DNA of 36,187 bases, taken from NCBI GenBank assembly GCA_905204915.1, contig CAJLBR010000010.1:1-36187 (forward strand), written 5' to 3'. A program made the position numbers and the translations under genes. The DNA is from an uncultured Clostridium sp. Lineage in GTDB: Bacteria; Bacillota; Clostridia; TANB77; CAG-465. Under the pieces are notes generated by a model. That model made no database searches and had not been told where the DNA came from. It saw only the letters and a program-made list of their open reading frames with translations. The first letter of the stretch is position 1; every line of letters starts with the position of its first letter. Below, one piece after another: positions 1-7,066 of this stretch.

Positions 1-1103
1 ATGCTAAAGAAATTGTATTATTAACAAAATCTTTAAGACCATTACCAGAAAAATTTCATGGATTAAAGGATATAGACTTAAGATATAGACAAAGATATGT
101 AGACTTAATAATGAATCCAGAAGTAAAAGAAACATTTGTTTTAAGGAGTAAAATAATAAAAGAAGTAAAAGCATATTTAGATAATAAAGGATATTTAGAA
201 GTTGATACACCAATATTAAATACAATTCCTGGTGGAGCTGCTGCAAGACCATTTATTACACATCATAATACTTTAGATATGGACATGTATTTAAGAATCG
301 CTAATGAATTATACTTAAAAAGACTTATTGTAGGTGGATTTGATAAAGTATATGAAATGGGTAGAATGTTTAGAAATGAAGGTATGGATATAAAACATAA
401 TCCTGAATTTACTAATATTGAATTATATTCTGCTTATGAAGATTATAATGATATGATGGATCTTACTGAAGATTTATTTAGAACAGTTGCAAATAAAGTT
501 CTAGGAAAATCTGTTATAGATTATCAAGGTGTTACAATTGATATGGAAAAACCATGGACAAGAATGTCTATGATAGAAAGTATAAAAAATGTTACAGGAG
601 TAGACTTCAATAACATAGTAACAGATGAAGAAGCAATAGAGATTGCAAAGGAAAAAGAAGTTGAAATAGAAGAATCTAAAAAAACAAGAGGATATATTAT
701 CAATGCATTTTTTGAAGAGTTTGTTGAAGATACTCTTATTCAACCAACTTTCATATATGACTATCCAATAGAGGTTTCACATTTAACAAAGAAAAAGAAA
801 GATGACGAAAGACTTACAGAACGTTTTGAAGTATTTATTGGTGGAAGAGAGTATGGAAATGCATATTCAGAATTAAATGATCCAATAGACCAATATCAAA
901 GATTTGCTGAGCAAATTAAGCAAAGAGAAGCTGGGGATGAAGAAGCAAACATGCTAGATGAAGATTTCATAACTTCACTTGAATATGGTATGCCTCCAAC
1001 AGGTGGTTTAGGTATTGGAATTGATAGAATGATTATGTTATTTACAAATTCAGCTTCAATTAGAGATGTATTACTATTCCCAACAATGAAACCATTAAAT
1101 TAA
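1..1103 (+). CDS. lysS: Lysyl-tRNA synthetase, class II (5' end missing)
   Basis: This cytoplasmic enzyme charges tRNA-Lys with lysine using ATP. The reading frame is open from base 3, so the N-terminal anticodon-binding domain and start lie outside the window. What remains is the class II catalytic core. The motif 1 region contains TIPGGAAARPF, motif 2 contains VYEMGRMFRNEG, and motif 3 is GLGIGIDRMIML close to the C-terminus, followed by a normal end (FPTMKPLN). About 366 codons are present of the roughly 490-500 usual for bacterial LysRS. An internal ATG at 111 could be mistaken for the start, but conserved LysRS sequence (RQRYVDLI) lies directly upstream in frame. Identity is near certain from the motifs. 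Confidence 0.97.
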   Translation, partial: AKEIVLLTKSLRPLPEKFHGLKDIDLRYRQRYVDLIMNPEVKETFVLRSKIIKEVKAYLDNKGYLEVDTPILNTIPGGAAARPFITHHNTLDMDMYLRIANELYLKRLIVGGFDKVYEMGRMFRNEGMDIKHNPEFTNIELYSAYEDYNDMMDLTEDLFRTVANKVLGKSVIDYQGVTIDMEKPWTRMSMIESIKNVTGVDFNNIVTDEEAIEIAKEKEVEIEESKKTRGYIINAFFEEFVEDTLIQPTFIYDYPIEVSHLTKKKKDDERLTERFEVFIGGREYGNAYSELNDPIDQYQRFAEQIKQREAGDEEANMLDEDFITSLEYGMPPTGGLGIGIDRMIMLFTNSASIRDVLLFPTMKPLN

Positions 1104-1116
1104 TATTGAGTGTAAT

Positions 1117-1266
1117 ATGATAAATTTTTCAAATGCTATAGAAGAATTAAATAGTTATAAAGGTTCTGAGAAAAAGAAGACTTTCATTTATAATAATAAA
1201 AAATACTTAATTAAGTTTCCAGATCCAATAATGGGGAAAAGCACCAAAAAAGAGTCAATGTTTTAA
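1117..1266 (+). pseudogene. N-terminal remnant of a HipA/CtkA-like kinase gene
   Basis: A 49-codon open frame starts 13 bases after the lysS stop. Its product carries YNNKKYLIKFPDP, which resembles the first beta-strands of HipA-like kinase proteins (CtkA/HipA family, toxin-type Ser/Thr kinases). The family protein is several hundred residues long; here the similarity stops after about 37 residues, and a dozen unrelated residues lead to a stop inside the lysS terminator. There is no good ribosome-binding site. I read it as the 5' stub of a deleted gene, with the terminator now occupying the deletion joint. The family assignment rests on recall of the motif and was not searched; an unrelated small ORF remains possible. 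Confidence 0.5.
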
Positions 1267-1282
1267 TAACATTGACTCTTTT
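1246..1282. terminator. Bidirectional intrinsic terminator
   Basis: Perfect inverted repeat AAAAGAGTCAATGTT / AACATTGACTCTTTT with a 5-base loop and A/T tracts on both flanks. It sits between the convergent lysS and dCMP deaminase genes and can serve both. Confidence 0.85.
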
Positions 1283-1287
1283 ATAGT

Positions 1288-1776
1288 TTATAAAACTTTT
1301 ATTAAATCGAGAGAATCGTCGTTTTCAACCCAGTCAGAAACATTAATAACCTTGTATTCGGTTTTAGTAACTCTTATTACAACCTGTTTGATTCCTGCGT
1401 TGATAACAACCCTTTTGCACATTGAACAACAGTCTGTATCTTCTACAAGTTCGTTTGTTTTGGCATCCCTACCAACCAAATAAAGAGTTGCGCCGATAGT
1501 TCTTTCGCGTCCTGCAGCTATGATAGCATTTTGTTCTGCGTGTACGCTACGACATAATTCATAACGCTGACCTCTTGGAACATTTAGTTTTTCTCTGGCA
1601 CAAAAGCCGATATCACAACAATTAGCTCTTCCTCTTGGAGAACCGCAGTATCCAGTTGATATTATAGCATCATCTTTTATGATTGCAGCTCCGAATTTTC
1701 TTCTTATGCAAGTGGCCCTTTCTAAAGCTGCGTCAGCAATATCAAGGTAATAATTGTGCTTGTCCGTTCTTTCCAT
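1288..1776 (-). CDS. Deoxycytidylate (dCMP) deaminase family protein
   Basis: A zinc-dependent cytidine/deoxycytidylate deaminase fold protein of 162 residues. The catalytic signature is intact: H79-A-E81 supplies a zinc ligand and the proton-shuttling glutamate, and C117-x-x-C120 supplies the other two ligands. Length and motifs fit dCMP deaminases (ComEB-like), which make dUMP for thymidylate synthesis. The extra cysteines at 44, 53, 54, 59 and 75 resemble the additional metal/structural cysteines of this family. It starts at an ATG behind a strong AAGGAGG site. The gene looks less AT-rich and uses more GC-ending codons than its neighbours, so it may be a recent acquisition. Whether the substrate is dCMP or another cytidine-type compound cannot be settled from sequence alone. 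Confidence 0.88.
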   Translation of the reverse strand: MERTDKHNYYLDIADAALERATCIRRKFGAAIIKDDAIISTGYCGSPRGRANCCDIGFCAREKLNVPRGQRYELCRSVHAEQNAIIAAGRERTIGATLYLVGRDAKTNELVEDTDCCSMCKRVVINAGIKQVVIRVTKTEYKVINVSDWVENDDSLDLIKVL

Positions 1777-1805
1777 TTGTGAAAACCTCCTTAAAAATTT
1801 GTCAT

Positions 1806-1834
1806 ATTATATCATTTTTTTTAACGTGTGTCAA
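1806..1834 (-). promoter_or_regulatory. Promoter of the dCMP deaminase gene
   Basis: On the minus strand: TTGACA (1834-1829), 17-bp spacer, TATAAT (1811-1806) within TGATATAAT. It starts just 3 bases past the end of the upstream kinase gene. Confidence 0.8.
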
Positions 1835-1837
1835 ATA

Positions 1838-2722
1838 TTAGTTAATATGTACAACATTTACACCCTTTGGTATGACTTTAACATGAAGTTTGTTTGTATA
1901 TATTATTTCACCATCAATGTTTACGGGAAAATCTCTTGTAGATACTATAGTAGAATCAGCTGTTTTAGAAAAACTTACAATACGGTTGTTTACATGTTTA
2001 CCACAGTTAAATGCTGGTAAGAAGATAAGTTTTTTAAGAATTCCAGAAGATTCGATTGTACATATGTCTACAAATCCATCTGTTGTAGTAGAATGTGGAC
2101 ATGGTTTGATTCCGCCACCATAATATTTACCATTAGCAAAGGCTATTAAGGTAAAATATCTTTTGAAAATGATACTTTCAGTATGTAGCTTCAATTTAAA
2201 GTTTTTATTAGTACTTAAAGTATAAAAGATTGCAAGGTTATATTTCATTTTACCAGATATTAAAGGAACTTTCCTAAATCTATTTACATTTTTAGCAACC
2301 ATAGCATCAAAACCAACACTTAATATGTTTATACAGTAATAACTTTTGTTAACATGCATTATATCTGTTGGAGTAGATTCTTTATTTATTGAATTTATAA
2401 CAATTTTTCTCATACTTTTATATTTTGATATACTCTTTATAAAATCATTACCTGTTCCACATGGAATTACTACAACTTCTGAAGTGGTTCCAACAATTCC
2501 AGAAACGATTTCATTTAAAGTACCATCGCCACCAACGCTATAAAATCTACATTTTTCTTTATTAGCAAGATCACTTGCAATCTTGGTTAAGTGACCTTTA
2601 TATTCAGATTTAATAATTTCTGATTTTATGTTATATTTTTCCAGTAGTGTTTTAACACGTTCAGCTACTATTAAAGCCTTTCCTTTACCGGAAACTGGAT
2701 TTGCCAGTATATAGTGTTTCAT
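1838..2722 (-). CDS. Diacylglycerol/lipid kinase (DAGK catalytic family)
   Basis: A soluble lipid kinase of the DgkB/YegS type that phosphorylates diacylglycerol or a related lipid at the membrane, recycling it into phospholipid synthesis. The 294-residue protein has the family markers: NPVSGKG (8-14), the nucleotide-binding GGDGTLNE (64-71), PCGTGNDF near 90, YYGGGIKPCP in the C-terminal beta-domain, and a final DGE. The ATG at 2722 is preferred because GGTGAT sits 5 bases before it; upstream in-frame GTG/ATG codons at 2734 and 2728 form part of that ribosome-binding site. It is a single-gene unit with its own promoter. The exact lipid substrate is not predictable. Confidence 0.92.
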   Translation of the reverse strand: MKHYILANPVSGKGKALIVAERVKTLLEKYNIKSEIIKSEYKGHLTKIASDLANKEKCRFYSVGGDGTLNEIVSGIVGTTSEVVVIPCGTGNDFIKSISKYKSMRKIVINSINKESTPTDIMHVNKSYYCINILSVGFDAMVAKNVNRFRKVPLISGKMKYNLAIFYTLSTNKNFKLKLHTESIIFKRYFTLIAFANGKYYGGGIKPCPHSTTTDGFVDICTIESSGILKKLIFLPAFNCGKHVNNRIVSFSKTADSTIVSTRDFPVNIDGEIIYTNKLHVKVIPKGVNVVHIN

Positions 2723-2738
2723 ATTCATCACCACTAAA

Positions 2739-2767
2739 ATTCTATCATTTAATTTATAATTTTACAA
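2739..2767 (-). promoter_or_regulatory. Promoter of the lipid kinase gene
   Basis: On the minus strand: TTGTAA (2767-2762), 17-bp spacer, TAGAAT (2744-2739) preceded by TGA. The -35 is weaker than elsewhere in the window. Confidence 0.6.
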
Positions 2768-2838
2768 TAGAGTTTACTTCTTTTAGAATAAAAATTGGAT
2801 TTAATCATACATTTATATTATAAGGATAGGTGAAATAT

Positions 2839-3519
2839 ATGATGTTTAAAAGAAAAAGAAATAATAGATTCTCAAATTTTAATAATAGAGCAATAAATTC
2901 TAATTGTAATATAAATCAAGATATTAATAACAGAGAATTTAGTAGAGAAATAAGGGAAGGGGATAGCGGAGCTAGCGTATACAGAGTTCAAAATATGTTA
3001 ACAGGAGCATGTGAAATGCATAACAATGTTATCCCAGCTATTATAGTAGATGGTGAGTATGGTGATGAGACAAGAAATGCTGTTATGAAATTTCAGGAAT
3101 TTATGGGAATTAATGTTACTGGCATAGTTGATAAATTAACTTATAGTGAACTTGAAAAAGAATATGATACATATATTAAACATTCAAGACAAGAAGAACA
3201 AGAATATAATCTGAATATGAATACTAAAAAAGGTTTTCATAACACAAAATATGATAGCAAAATTGTTGGAATTGGTAGTAGTGGCGATAATGTTATTGAA
3301 TTGCAAGTATCTTTAAACAAGCTTTCAGATAAGTACTCTTTAATTCCCAAACTTACAGTAGATGGTAAATTTGGAGAAAAAACAGAAAATTCTGTTAAAA
3401 TATTTCAAGGAATGTTTAATTTACCAACAGATGGAATCGTTGGAAAGTATACTTGGACTGCAATTTTTGATGCGCTTCAAGGAAAAGTATTTCCTCAAAC
3501 TCAAGAACATGAGGATTAA
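2839..3519 (+). CDS. Protein with two peptidoglycan-binding (PG_binding_1) domains
   Basis: The protein has 226 residues and no recognisable signal peptide or membrane segment. A basic, Asn-rich N-terminal stretch of about 40 residues is followed by two PG_binding_1 modules: GDSGASVYRVQNML...VDGEYGDETRNAV, and GSSGDNVIELQVSLNKL...VDGKFGEKTENSV. Both have the family's three-helix pattern with the DGxxGxxT turn. No catalytic domain follows, unlike SleB or spore hydrolases that share this module. Start: AGGTGA lies 5 bases before the ATG at 2839; the GTG at 2830 is inside that site. In Clostridia, unexported proteins of this kind are often spore-cortex associated, but that is inference. Confidence 0.85.
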   Translation: MMFKRKRNNRFSNFNNRAINSNCNINQDINNREFSREIREGDSGASVYRVQNMLTGACEMHNNVIPAIIVDGEYGDETRNAVMKFQEFMGINVTGIVDKLTYSELEKEYDTYIKHSRQEEQEYNLNMNTKKGFHNTKYDSKIVGIGSSGDNVIELQVSLNKLSDKYSLIPKLTVDGKFGEKTENSVKIFQGMFNLPTDGIVGKYTWTAIFDALQGKVFPQTQEHED

Positions 3520-3524
3520 CACGC

Positions 3525-3553
3525 TTTACACTTAGTATTTATTATGATATAAT
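3525..3553 (+). promoter_or_regulatory. Promoter of trmL
   Basis: TTTACA (3525-3530), 17-bp spacer, TATAAT (3548-3553) within TGATATAAT. Confidence 0.82.
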
Positions 3554-3577
3554 TTACTGAGAATAGGAAGTGTAAAT

Positions 3578-4075
3578 ATGAAAATAAATATAGCATTAGT
3601 AGAACCAGAAATACCACAAAATACAGGTAATATAGCAAGAACTTGTGCTGCTCTTGGTGCTACTTTACATTTAGTAAAACCTTTAGGATTTGATATATCT
3701 GAAAAAGCTGTTAGACGTGCAGGACTTGATTATTGGGATAAACTTGATATTATTACTTATGAAAATTTAGAAGAATTTAAAGAAAAAACAAAGAACAAAA
3801 ATATTTTCTTACTAAGTACAAAATCTAAAAAAGTTTATTCTGATATTGATTATTCAAAGTATGATGAAATATATTTGGTCTTTGGACCAGAAACTCGTGG
3901 CTTACCTGAGGATTATATTTTAGAAAATTTTGAAAGCGCTGTTAGAATTCCAATGAGAGAAAATATTAGATCTCTAAATTTATCAAATAGTGTTGCAATT
4001 GTAGCTTATGAAGCTGAAAAACAATCTAATTTTTCAAATTTACAATCAATTAGTAAATATTTTGATAACAAATAA
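3578..4075 (+). CDS. trmL: tRNA (cytidine/uridine-34-2'-O)-methyltransferase TrmL
   Basis: A SPOUT-fold enzyme that 2'-O-methylates the wobble nucleotide of tRNA-Leu isoacceptors using S-adenosylmethionine. The 165-residue length is typical. The opening LVEPEIPQNTGNIARTC is the diagnostic N-terminal motif, HLVKPLGFD follows, and the trefoil-knot SAM site is represented by LVFGPETRGLP and by IPMRENIRSLNLSNSVAI near the C-terminus. It has a clear promoter 25 bases upstream and a GAATAGGAAG ribosome-binding region. It is transcribed alone or with the SOD-like gene 43 bases later; no strong terminator separates them. Confidence 0.96.
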   Translation: MKINIALVEPEIPQNTGNIARTCAALGATLHLVKPLGFDISEKAVRRAGLDYWDKLDIITYENLEEFKEKTKNKNIFLLSTKSKKVYSDIDYSKYDEIYLVFGPETRGLPEDYILENFESAVRIPMRENIRSLNLSNSVAIVAYEAEKQSNFSNLQSISKYFDNK

Positions 4076-4133
4076 ATTTTAATTATTCACCTCTAATTTA
4101 TATTTTGAATAGTATAAAGTGGAGGTGATTTTT

Positions 4134-4760
4134 TTGCAGCAGCATTATCCTTTTTATTTGCCTAAAATTGAATATGATTATAGCAGTTTAGAACCTTACA
4201 TAGATACTGAAACTATGATGGTGCATTATAATAAACATTATGGTACTTATATAAATAATCTAAATAAAGCACTTGAAAATTATCCAAAGTATCAAAATTT
4301 AAATACAAAACAATTAATCAAATTATGCAGATATTTTCCGGTTGAAATTCAACAAAAAATAATGAATAATGCCGGAGGGGTGTATAATCATTGTTTATAT
4401 TTTAGCTTATTAAAAAAGAATGAAATAGAAGATATTCCATATCCACTAAAAAAATGTATTATAAGAGACTTTGGCTCTGTAGATAAGTTTATGGAAAAGT
4501 TTAGAGAGAAAGCTCTGGAAGTATTCGGTTCAGGATACACTTTTTTAGTAGTAGATAAATATATGAGATTAAAGATATTAAATTTGAAAAATCAGGATAC
4601 ACCACTTAATTTAGGATTTTGTCCAATATTACTTATTGATGTGTGGGAACATGCTTATTATTTGAAACGTAAAAATAAGAGAATAGACTATATAAATGAT
4701 TTTTTCAAAGTTATAAATTGGGATAGAGTAAATAAATATTTATTAGAATCTTTTAAATAA
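4134..4760 (+). CDS. Mn/Fe superoxide dismutase-like protein
   Basis: A 208-residue member of the iron/manganese superoxide dismutase family. All metal ligands can be placed: H31 in MMVHYNKHYGTY, the His of NNAGGVYNHCLYF, and Asp and His of LLIDVWEHAYYL. The second-shell Tyr of GTY and the Gln of NQDTPL are also kept, so activity is plausible. The usual GGHxNH is changed to GGVYNH and the C-terminal part is otherwise SodA-like (INWDRVNKYL). The start is read as TTG at 4134: an excellent GGAGGTGAT site lies 4 bases upstream, and the GTG at 4119 overlaps that site. Similar proteins in spore-formers are found in the spore coat, so a coat role is possible; neither role is shown here. Confidence 0.86.
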   Translation: MQQHYPFYLPKIEYDYSSLEPYIDTETMMVHYNKHYGTYINNLNKALENYPKYQNLNTKQLIKLCRYFPVEIQQKIMNNAGGVYNHCLYFSLLKKNEIEDIPYPLKKCIIRDFGSVDKFMEKFREKALEVFGSGYTFLVVDKYMRLKILNLKNQDTPLNLGFCPILLIDVWEHAYYLKRKNKRIDYINDFFKVINWDRVNKYLLESFK

Positions 4761-4837
4761 TTTACGTATATTTCCTGTTATATTTAATATAATATGTATA
4801 AAAGCGAAATTTAATAAATAAAAAATTTAAAAAACAC

Positions 4838-4866
4838 TTGACATATTATATTAAATATATTATACT
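4838..4866 (+). promoter_or_regulatory. Promoter of the tRNA-Met pair
   Basis: TTGACA (4838-4843), 17-bp spacer, TATACT (4861-4866). The first tRNA begins 14 bases after the -10, so the 5' leader would be very short. Confidence 0.85.
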
Positions 4867-4880
4867 TATTAAGTAAACAT

Positions 4881-4956
<76 letters not shown>

Positions 4957-4987
4957 TTAAATCTAGAAATAGATTTATATTTTTTTT

Positions 4988-5064
4988 GGCGGCTTAGCTT
5001 AGTTGGCTAGAGCGTTCGGTTCATACCCGAAAGGTCACAGGTTCGACTCCCGTAGCCGCTACCA
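4988..5064 (+). tRNA. Elongator tRNA-Met (CAT)
   Basis: A 77-nt cloverleaf with encoded CCA. Acceptor GGCGGCT pairs with AGCCGCT (G1-T72 wobble), anticodon stem TTCGG/CCGAA holds the loop TTCATAC. The sequence follows the Firmicute elongator tRNA-Met pattern rather than the lysidine-modified tRNA-Ile2 that also reads as CAT. It is 31 bases after the initiator tRNA and co-transcribed with it. Confidence 0.93.
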
Positions 5065-5068
5065 TATG

Positions 5069-5097
5069 ATACCACTTATTGTAAGTGGTATTTTTTT
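5069..5097 (+). terminator. Terminator of the tRNA operon
   Basis: ATACCACTTA, 3-base loop, TAAGTGGTAT, then seven T. Begins 5 bases after the CCA of tRNA-Met. Confidence 0.92.
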
Positions 5098-5127
5098 ATT
5101 ATTTTTCAAACAAAACTATTGTTTGTT

Positions 5128-5156
5128 TTGACAATTTATGCTAAAATACTTAATAT
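5128..5156 (+). promoter_or_regulatory. Promoter of the HD-domain gene
   Basis: TTGACA (5128-5133), 17-bp spacer, TAATAT (5151-5156). An in-frame ATG at 5138 lies inside this spacer, so it cannot be the translation start. Confidence 0.8.
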
Positions 5157-5173
5157 TAGAAAGAAGTGATTAT

Positions 5174-5722
5174 ATGAAAGAAAAAATGATAGAATTATTA
5201 AGTTCTATAAATAGAGATGGAATAAAGGATGTTTTGAACTTTATGGAAAAAAGTGACTTTTATACTGCACCTGCTAGTACAAGATTTCATGGAGCCTATG
5301 AAGGTGGTCTTTTAGAACATAGCCTTAAGGTTTACGAGATCCTAAAGAAAAAAATTATAGATCATGAAATGGATGTACCAGAAGATACCATAAAAATTGT
5401 TGCTCTATTACACGATATTTGTAAATCAAATTTTTATAAAGTTGATTATAGAAATGCTAAAAATGAAAGAGGAGACTGGGAAAAAGTACCTTATTACACT
5501 ATAGATGATACAATACCATATGGACATGGTGAAAAATCAGTAATGATGATAACAGAGTATATGAAACTTACAAATGAAGAAAAATATGCAATTCGTTGGC
5601 ATATGGGATTTACAGAGCCTAAAGAAGTTTATTCTACTATAGGAGCTGCATATAAAAAATACCCTTTAGCTTTGATGTTATTTGAAGCTGACTTAGAGGC
5701 TACATATATATATGGAATTTAA
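5174..5722 (+). CDS. HD-domain phosphohydrolase
   Basis: A 182-residue metal-dependent HD-domain protein. H49 in GGLLEHSLKV, the H80-D81 pair in ALLHDICKS, and later histidines in IPYGHGEKS and IRWHMGF are consistent with the HD metal site. The segment FHGAYEGGLLEH resembles the HD domain at the C-terminus of YhaM-type 3'-5' exoribonucleases, but the OB-fold part of YhaM is absent, so this is a stand-alone HD domain. Nucleotide or nucleic-acid phosphodiesterase activity is likely; the substrate is unknown. The ATG at 5174, behind AAGTGAT, is chosen because the upstream ATG at 5138 falls within the promoter. It has its own promoter and terminator. Confidence 0.85.
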   Translation: MKEKMIELLSSINRDGIKDVLNFMEKSDFYTAPASTRFHGAYEGGLLEHSLKVYEILKKKIIDHEMDVPEDTIKIVALLHDICKSNFYKVDYRNAKNERGDWEKVPYYTIDDTIPYGHGEKSVMMITEYMKLTNEEKYAIRWHMGFTEPKEVYSTIGAAYKKYPLALMLFEADLEATYIYGI

Positions 5723-5747
5723 AGAGAGTGTATGCTCTCTTTTTTTG
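5721..5747 (+). terminator. Terminator of the HD-domain gene
   Basis: AAAGAGAG / CTCTCTTT with a 6-base loop followed by T residues; the stem begins within the stop codon. Confidence 0.85.
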
Positions 5748-5795
5748 TAAGCTTTTGTAATATATTATCGAAAGGTTTAAAAGTTAATTTTAAAC

Positions 5796-5804
5796 TGGTA
5801 TAAT
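5796..5804 (+). promoter_or_regulatory. Extended -10 promoter of the DUF3006 gene
   Basis: TGGTATAAT is a perfect extended -10. The position 17 bp upstream holds only TTTAAA, a weak -35, so the TG extension probably matters. Confidence 0.65.
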
Positions 5805-5833
5805 AATTATTACATCTTATCTATTGGTTAGGA

Positions 5834-6115
5834 GTGATAATTATAGAAAATGAAGCAAAAAATAAAGTATTAAAAATTATAGGAAATTTTGAAGAAGGTC
5901 AAAGGTTTTACGTAGACAGAGTAGAAAAAGATATTGTAGTTTGTGAAGATATTAAAAATTCAGATATTTATAATATTAATAAATCAGTTATTCCATTTAA
6001 AGTAAGAGAGAATGATACAATTGAATATAATAGTTCTGGATTTGTTTTAAATGTTAATGAAACTAAAAAGAGGAAAGAATATATTAAAAATTTAGTAAAA
6101 GATTTATGGATATAG
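5834..6115 (+). CDS. DUF3006-family small protein
   Basis: A small acidic/basic cytoplasmic protein of up to 93 residues. The middle, FYVDRVEKDIVVCED followed by VIPFKVRENDTIEY, matches the DUF3006 pattern (short beta-rich proteins, function unknown, common in Firmicutes). The start is unusual: no in-frame ATG precedes the conserved core. The only standard alternative codon, GTG at 5834, is part of the ribosome-binding site AGGAGTGAT, while the codons at correct spacing (5840, 5843) are ATT and ATA. Initiation at ATT or ATA would remove two or three residues. The stop lies 2 bases before the -35 of the next gene, a SleB-like hydrolase. Confidence 0.72.
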   Translation: MIIIENEAKNKVLKIIGNFEEGQRFYVDRVEKDIVVCEDIKNSDIYNINKSVIPFKVRENDTIEYNSSGFVLNVNETKKRKEYIKNLVKDLWI

Positions 6116-6117
6116 AG

Positions 6118-6146
6118 TTGACATAAAAAGCTGGCGGTGGTATAAT
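6118..6146 (+). promoter_or_regulatory. Consensus promoter of the SleB-like gene
   Basis: TTGACA (6118-6123), 17-bp spacer ending TGG, TATAAT (6141-6146). A full consensus sigma-A promoter with extended -10; no sporulation-sigma pattern is seen. Confidence 0.9.
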
Positions 6147-6184
6147 TATAAATGTAGATTTATTAGTAAGACGGAGGTAATTTT

Positions 6185-6871
6185 ATGTCTAAGAGAGTAA
6201 GAATTGAAAATGTTGAAAGATCTTTTATGATTTTGCTAACGTTTATTATCGTTTTTTTGCTAGTTTTGGGAAAGTCAATGGTAAGAGCGTCAGCTGACGT
6301 TAAAATGGTTATGAACGATGGTGAACAGCCAAAAGTGGTAGTAGCTAGTAATGACAATTTGAGTCAAGTTGAAAGAATTGGCAAGTCATGTATTGCTGCT
6401 CTTGAGCTTGATGTCAAGAATGCTCTAAAATCAAATGAAGAAAAAGTGGAAAAGAAAGATAAAGCACTAAATCAAGAAAGTACTCCAAGCTTTTATTCAG
6501 AGGATGAAGTAATACTTATGGCAAAACTTATAAACAGAGAGGCGTGTTATGAGCCTTACGAAGGTCAAGTCGCAGTGGGTGCTACTGTTGTTAATCGGCT
6601 AAATAAAGCTAGGGAACTAGGTTATAATTGGAAAACAATAACTGAGATTATAAAAGAACCGGGCCAGTATGATAACGGTATACCAGTTGAAAATTATACT
6701 TATAATGAAGAAAATTATAACGCTGCCCTAGATGCTTTAAATGGTGTTGATCCGACTAAAGGTGCTGTATATTATTATAATCCTGATATGAGTAATGATA
6801 CTTTTATACCTTCACATATTTTGAGTATTGTGATAGGTCATCATTACTTCTATTACATGTGGGAAAAATAG
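6185..6871 (+). CDS. SleB-type cell wall hydrolase, membrane-anchored
   Basis: A 228-residue peptidoglycan hydrolase of the Hydrolase_2/SleB family (lytic transglycosylases that degrade spore cortex or cell wall). Residues 13-33 form a single membrane helix, which serves as anchor or uncleaved signal. A charged linker of about 70 residues leads to the catalytic domain from about 105, beginning EVILMAKLINREACYEP with the presumed catalytic Glu of INREA, then QVAVGATVVNRL, and ending in the typical VIGHHYFYYMW. No peptidoglycan-binding domain is present, unlike full-length SleB. Start ATG follows GGAGGTAATTTT. The strong vegetative-type promoter suggests a growth-phase wall role as much as germination; that is inference. 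Confidence 0.9.
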   Translation: MSKRVRIENVERSFMILLTFIIVFLLVLGKSMVRASADVKMVMNDGEQPKVVVASNDNLSQVERIGKSCIAALELDVKNALKSNEEKVEKKDKALNQESTPSFYSEDEVILMAKLINREACYEPYEGQVAVGATVVNRLNKARELGYNWKTITEIIKEPGQYDNGIPVENYTYNEENYNAALDALNGVDPTKGAVYYYNPDMSNDTFIPSHILSIVIGHHYFYYMWEK

Positions 6872-6888
6872 TATATAGTATAAGGGAA

Positions 6889-6919
6889 AAGATGTTACAT
6901 AATTTTGTAACGTCTTTTT
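6889..6919 (+). terminator. Terminator of the SleB-like gene (repeat copy 1)
   Basis: AAGATGTTACA / TGTAACGTCTT with loop TAATTT and a T tract. An identical hairpin recurs at 8620-8652; both belong to a duplicated control block. Confidence 0.88.
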
Positions 6920-6940
6920 CTTATTTTTGGCGTTAGAGAA

Positions 6941-6963
6941 AACCACATGCTATGCGTGTGGTT
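6941..6963 (+). repeat. Left-end hairpin of the IS200-type element
   Basis: AACCACATGC, loop TAT, GCGTGTGGTT: ten pairs with one T-G wobble, imperfect subterminal palindrome typical of IS200/IS605 ends. Confidence 0.8.
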
Positions 6964-7066
6964 CAAAAAAGCTTTTAGCGTTGAGCAGAGTAATAGAAAA
7001 AAATCTCCTTGTGATATAATTTAAAAGGTTCGACAGCCAGATAAATTATATGGAAGAGATGATCGT

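Noticed and set aside
4..252. 82-codon open frame on the minus strand inside lysS
   Set aside because: Leucine-rich shadow of an AT-rich gene on the other strand; no ribosome-binding site, and lysS is certain.
4988..5064. Second CAT tRNA as tRNA-Ile2 (lysidine type)
   Set aside because: Acceptor, D-arm and anticodon stem follow the Firmicute elongator tRNA-Met pattern.
5138..5173. Upstream ATG of the HD-domain gene
   Set aside because: It lies within the spacer of the gene's own promoter and has no ribosome-binding site.
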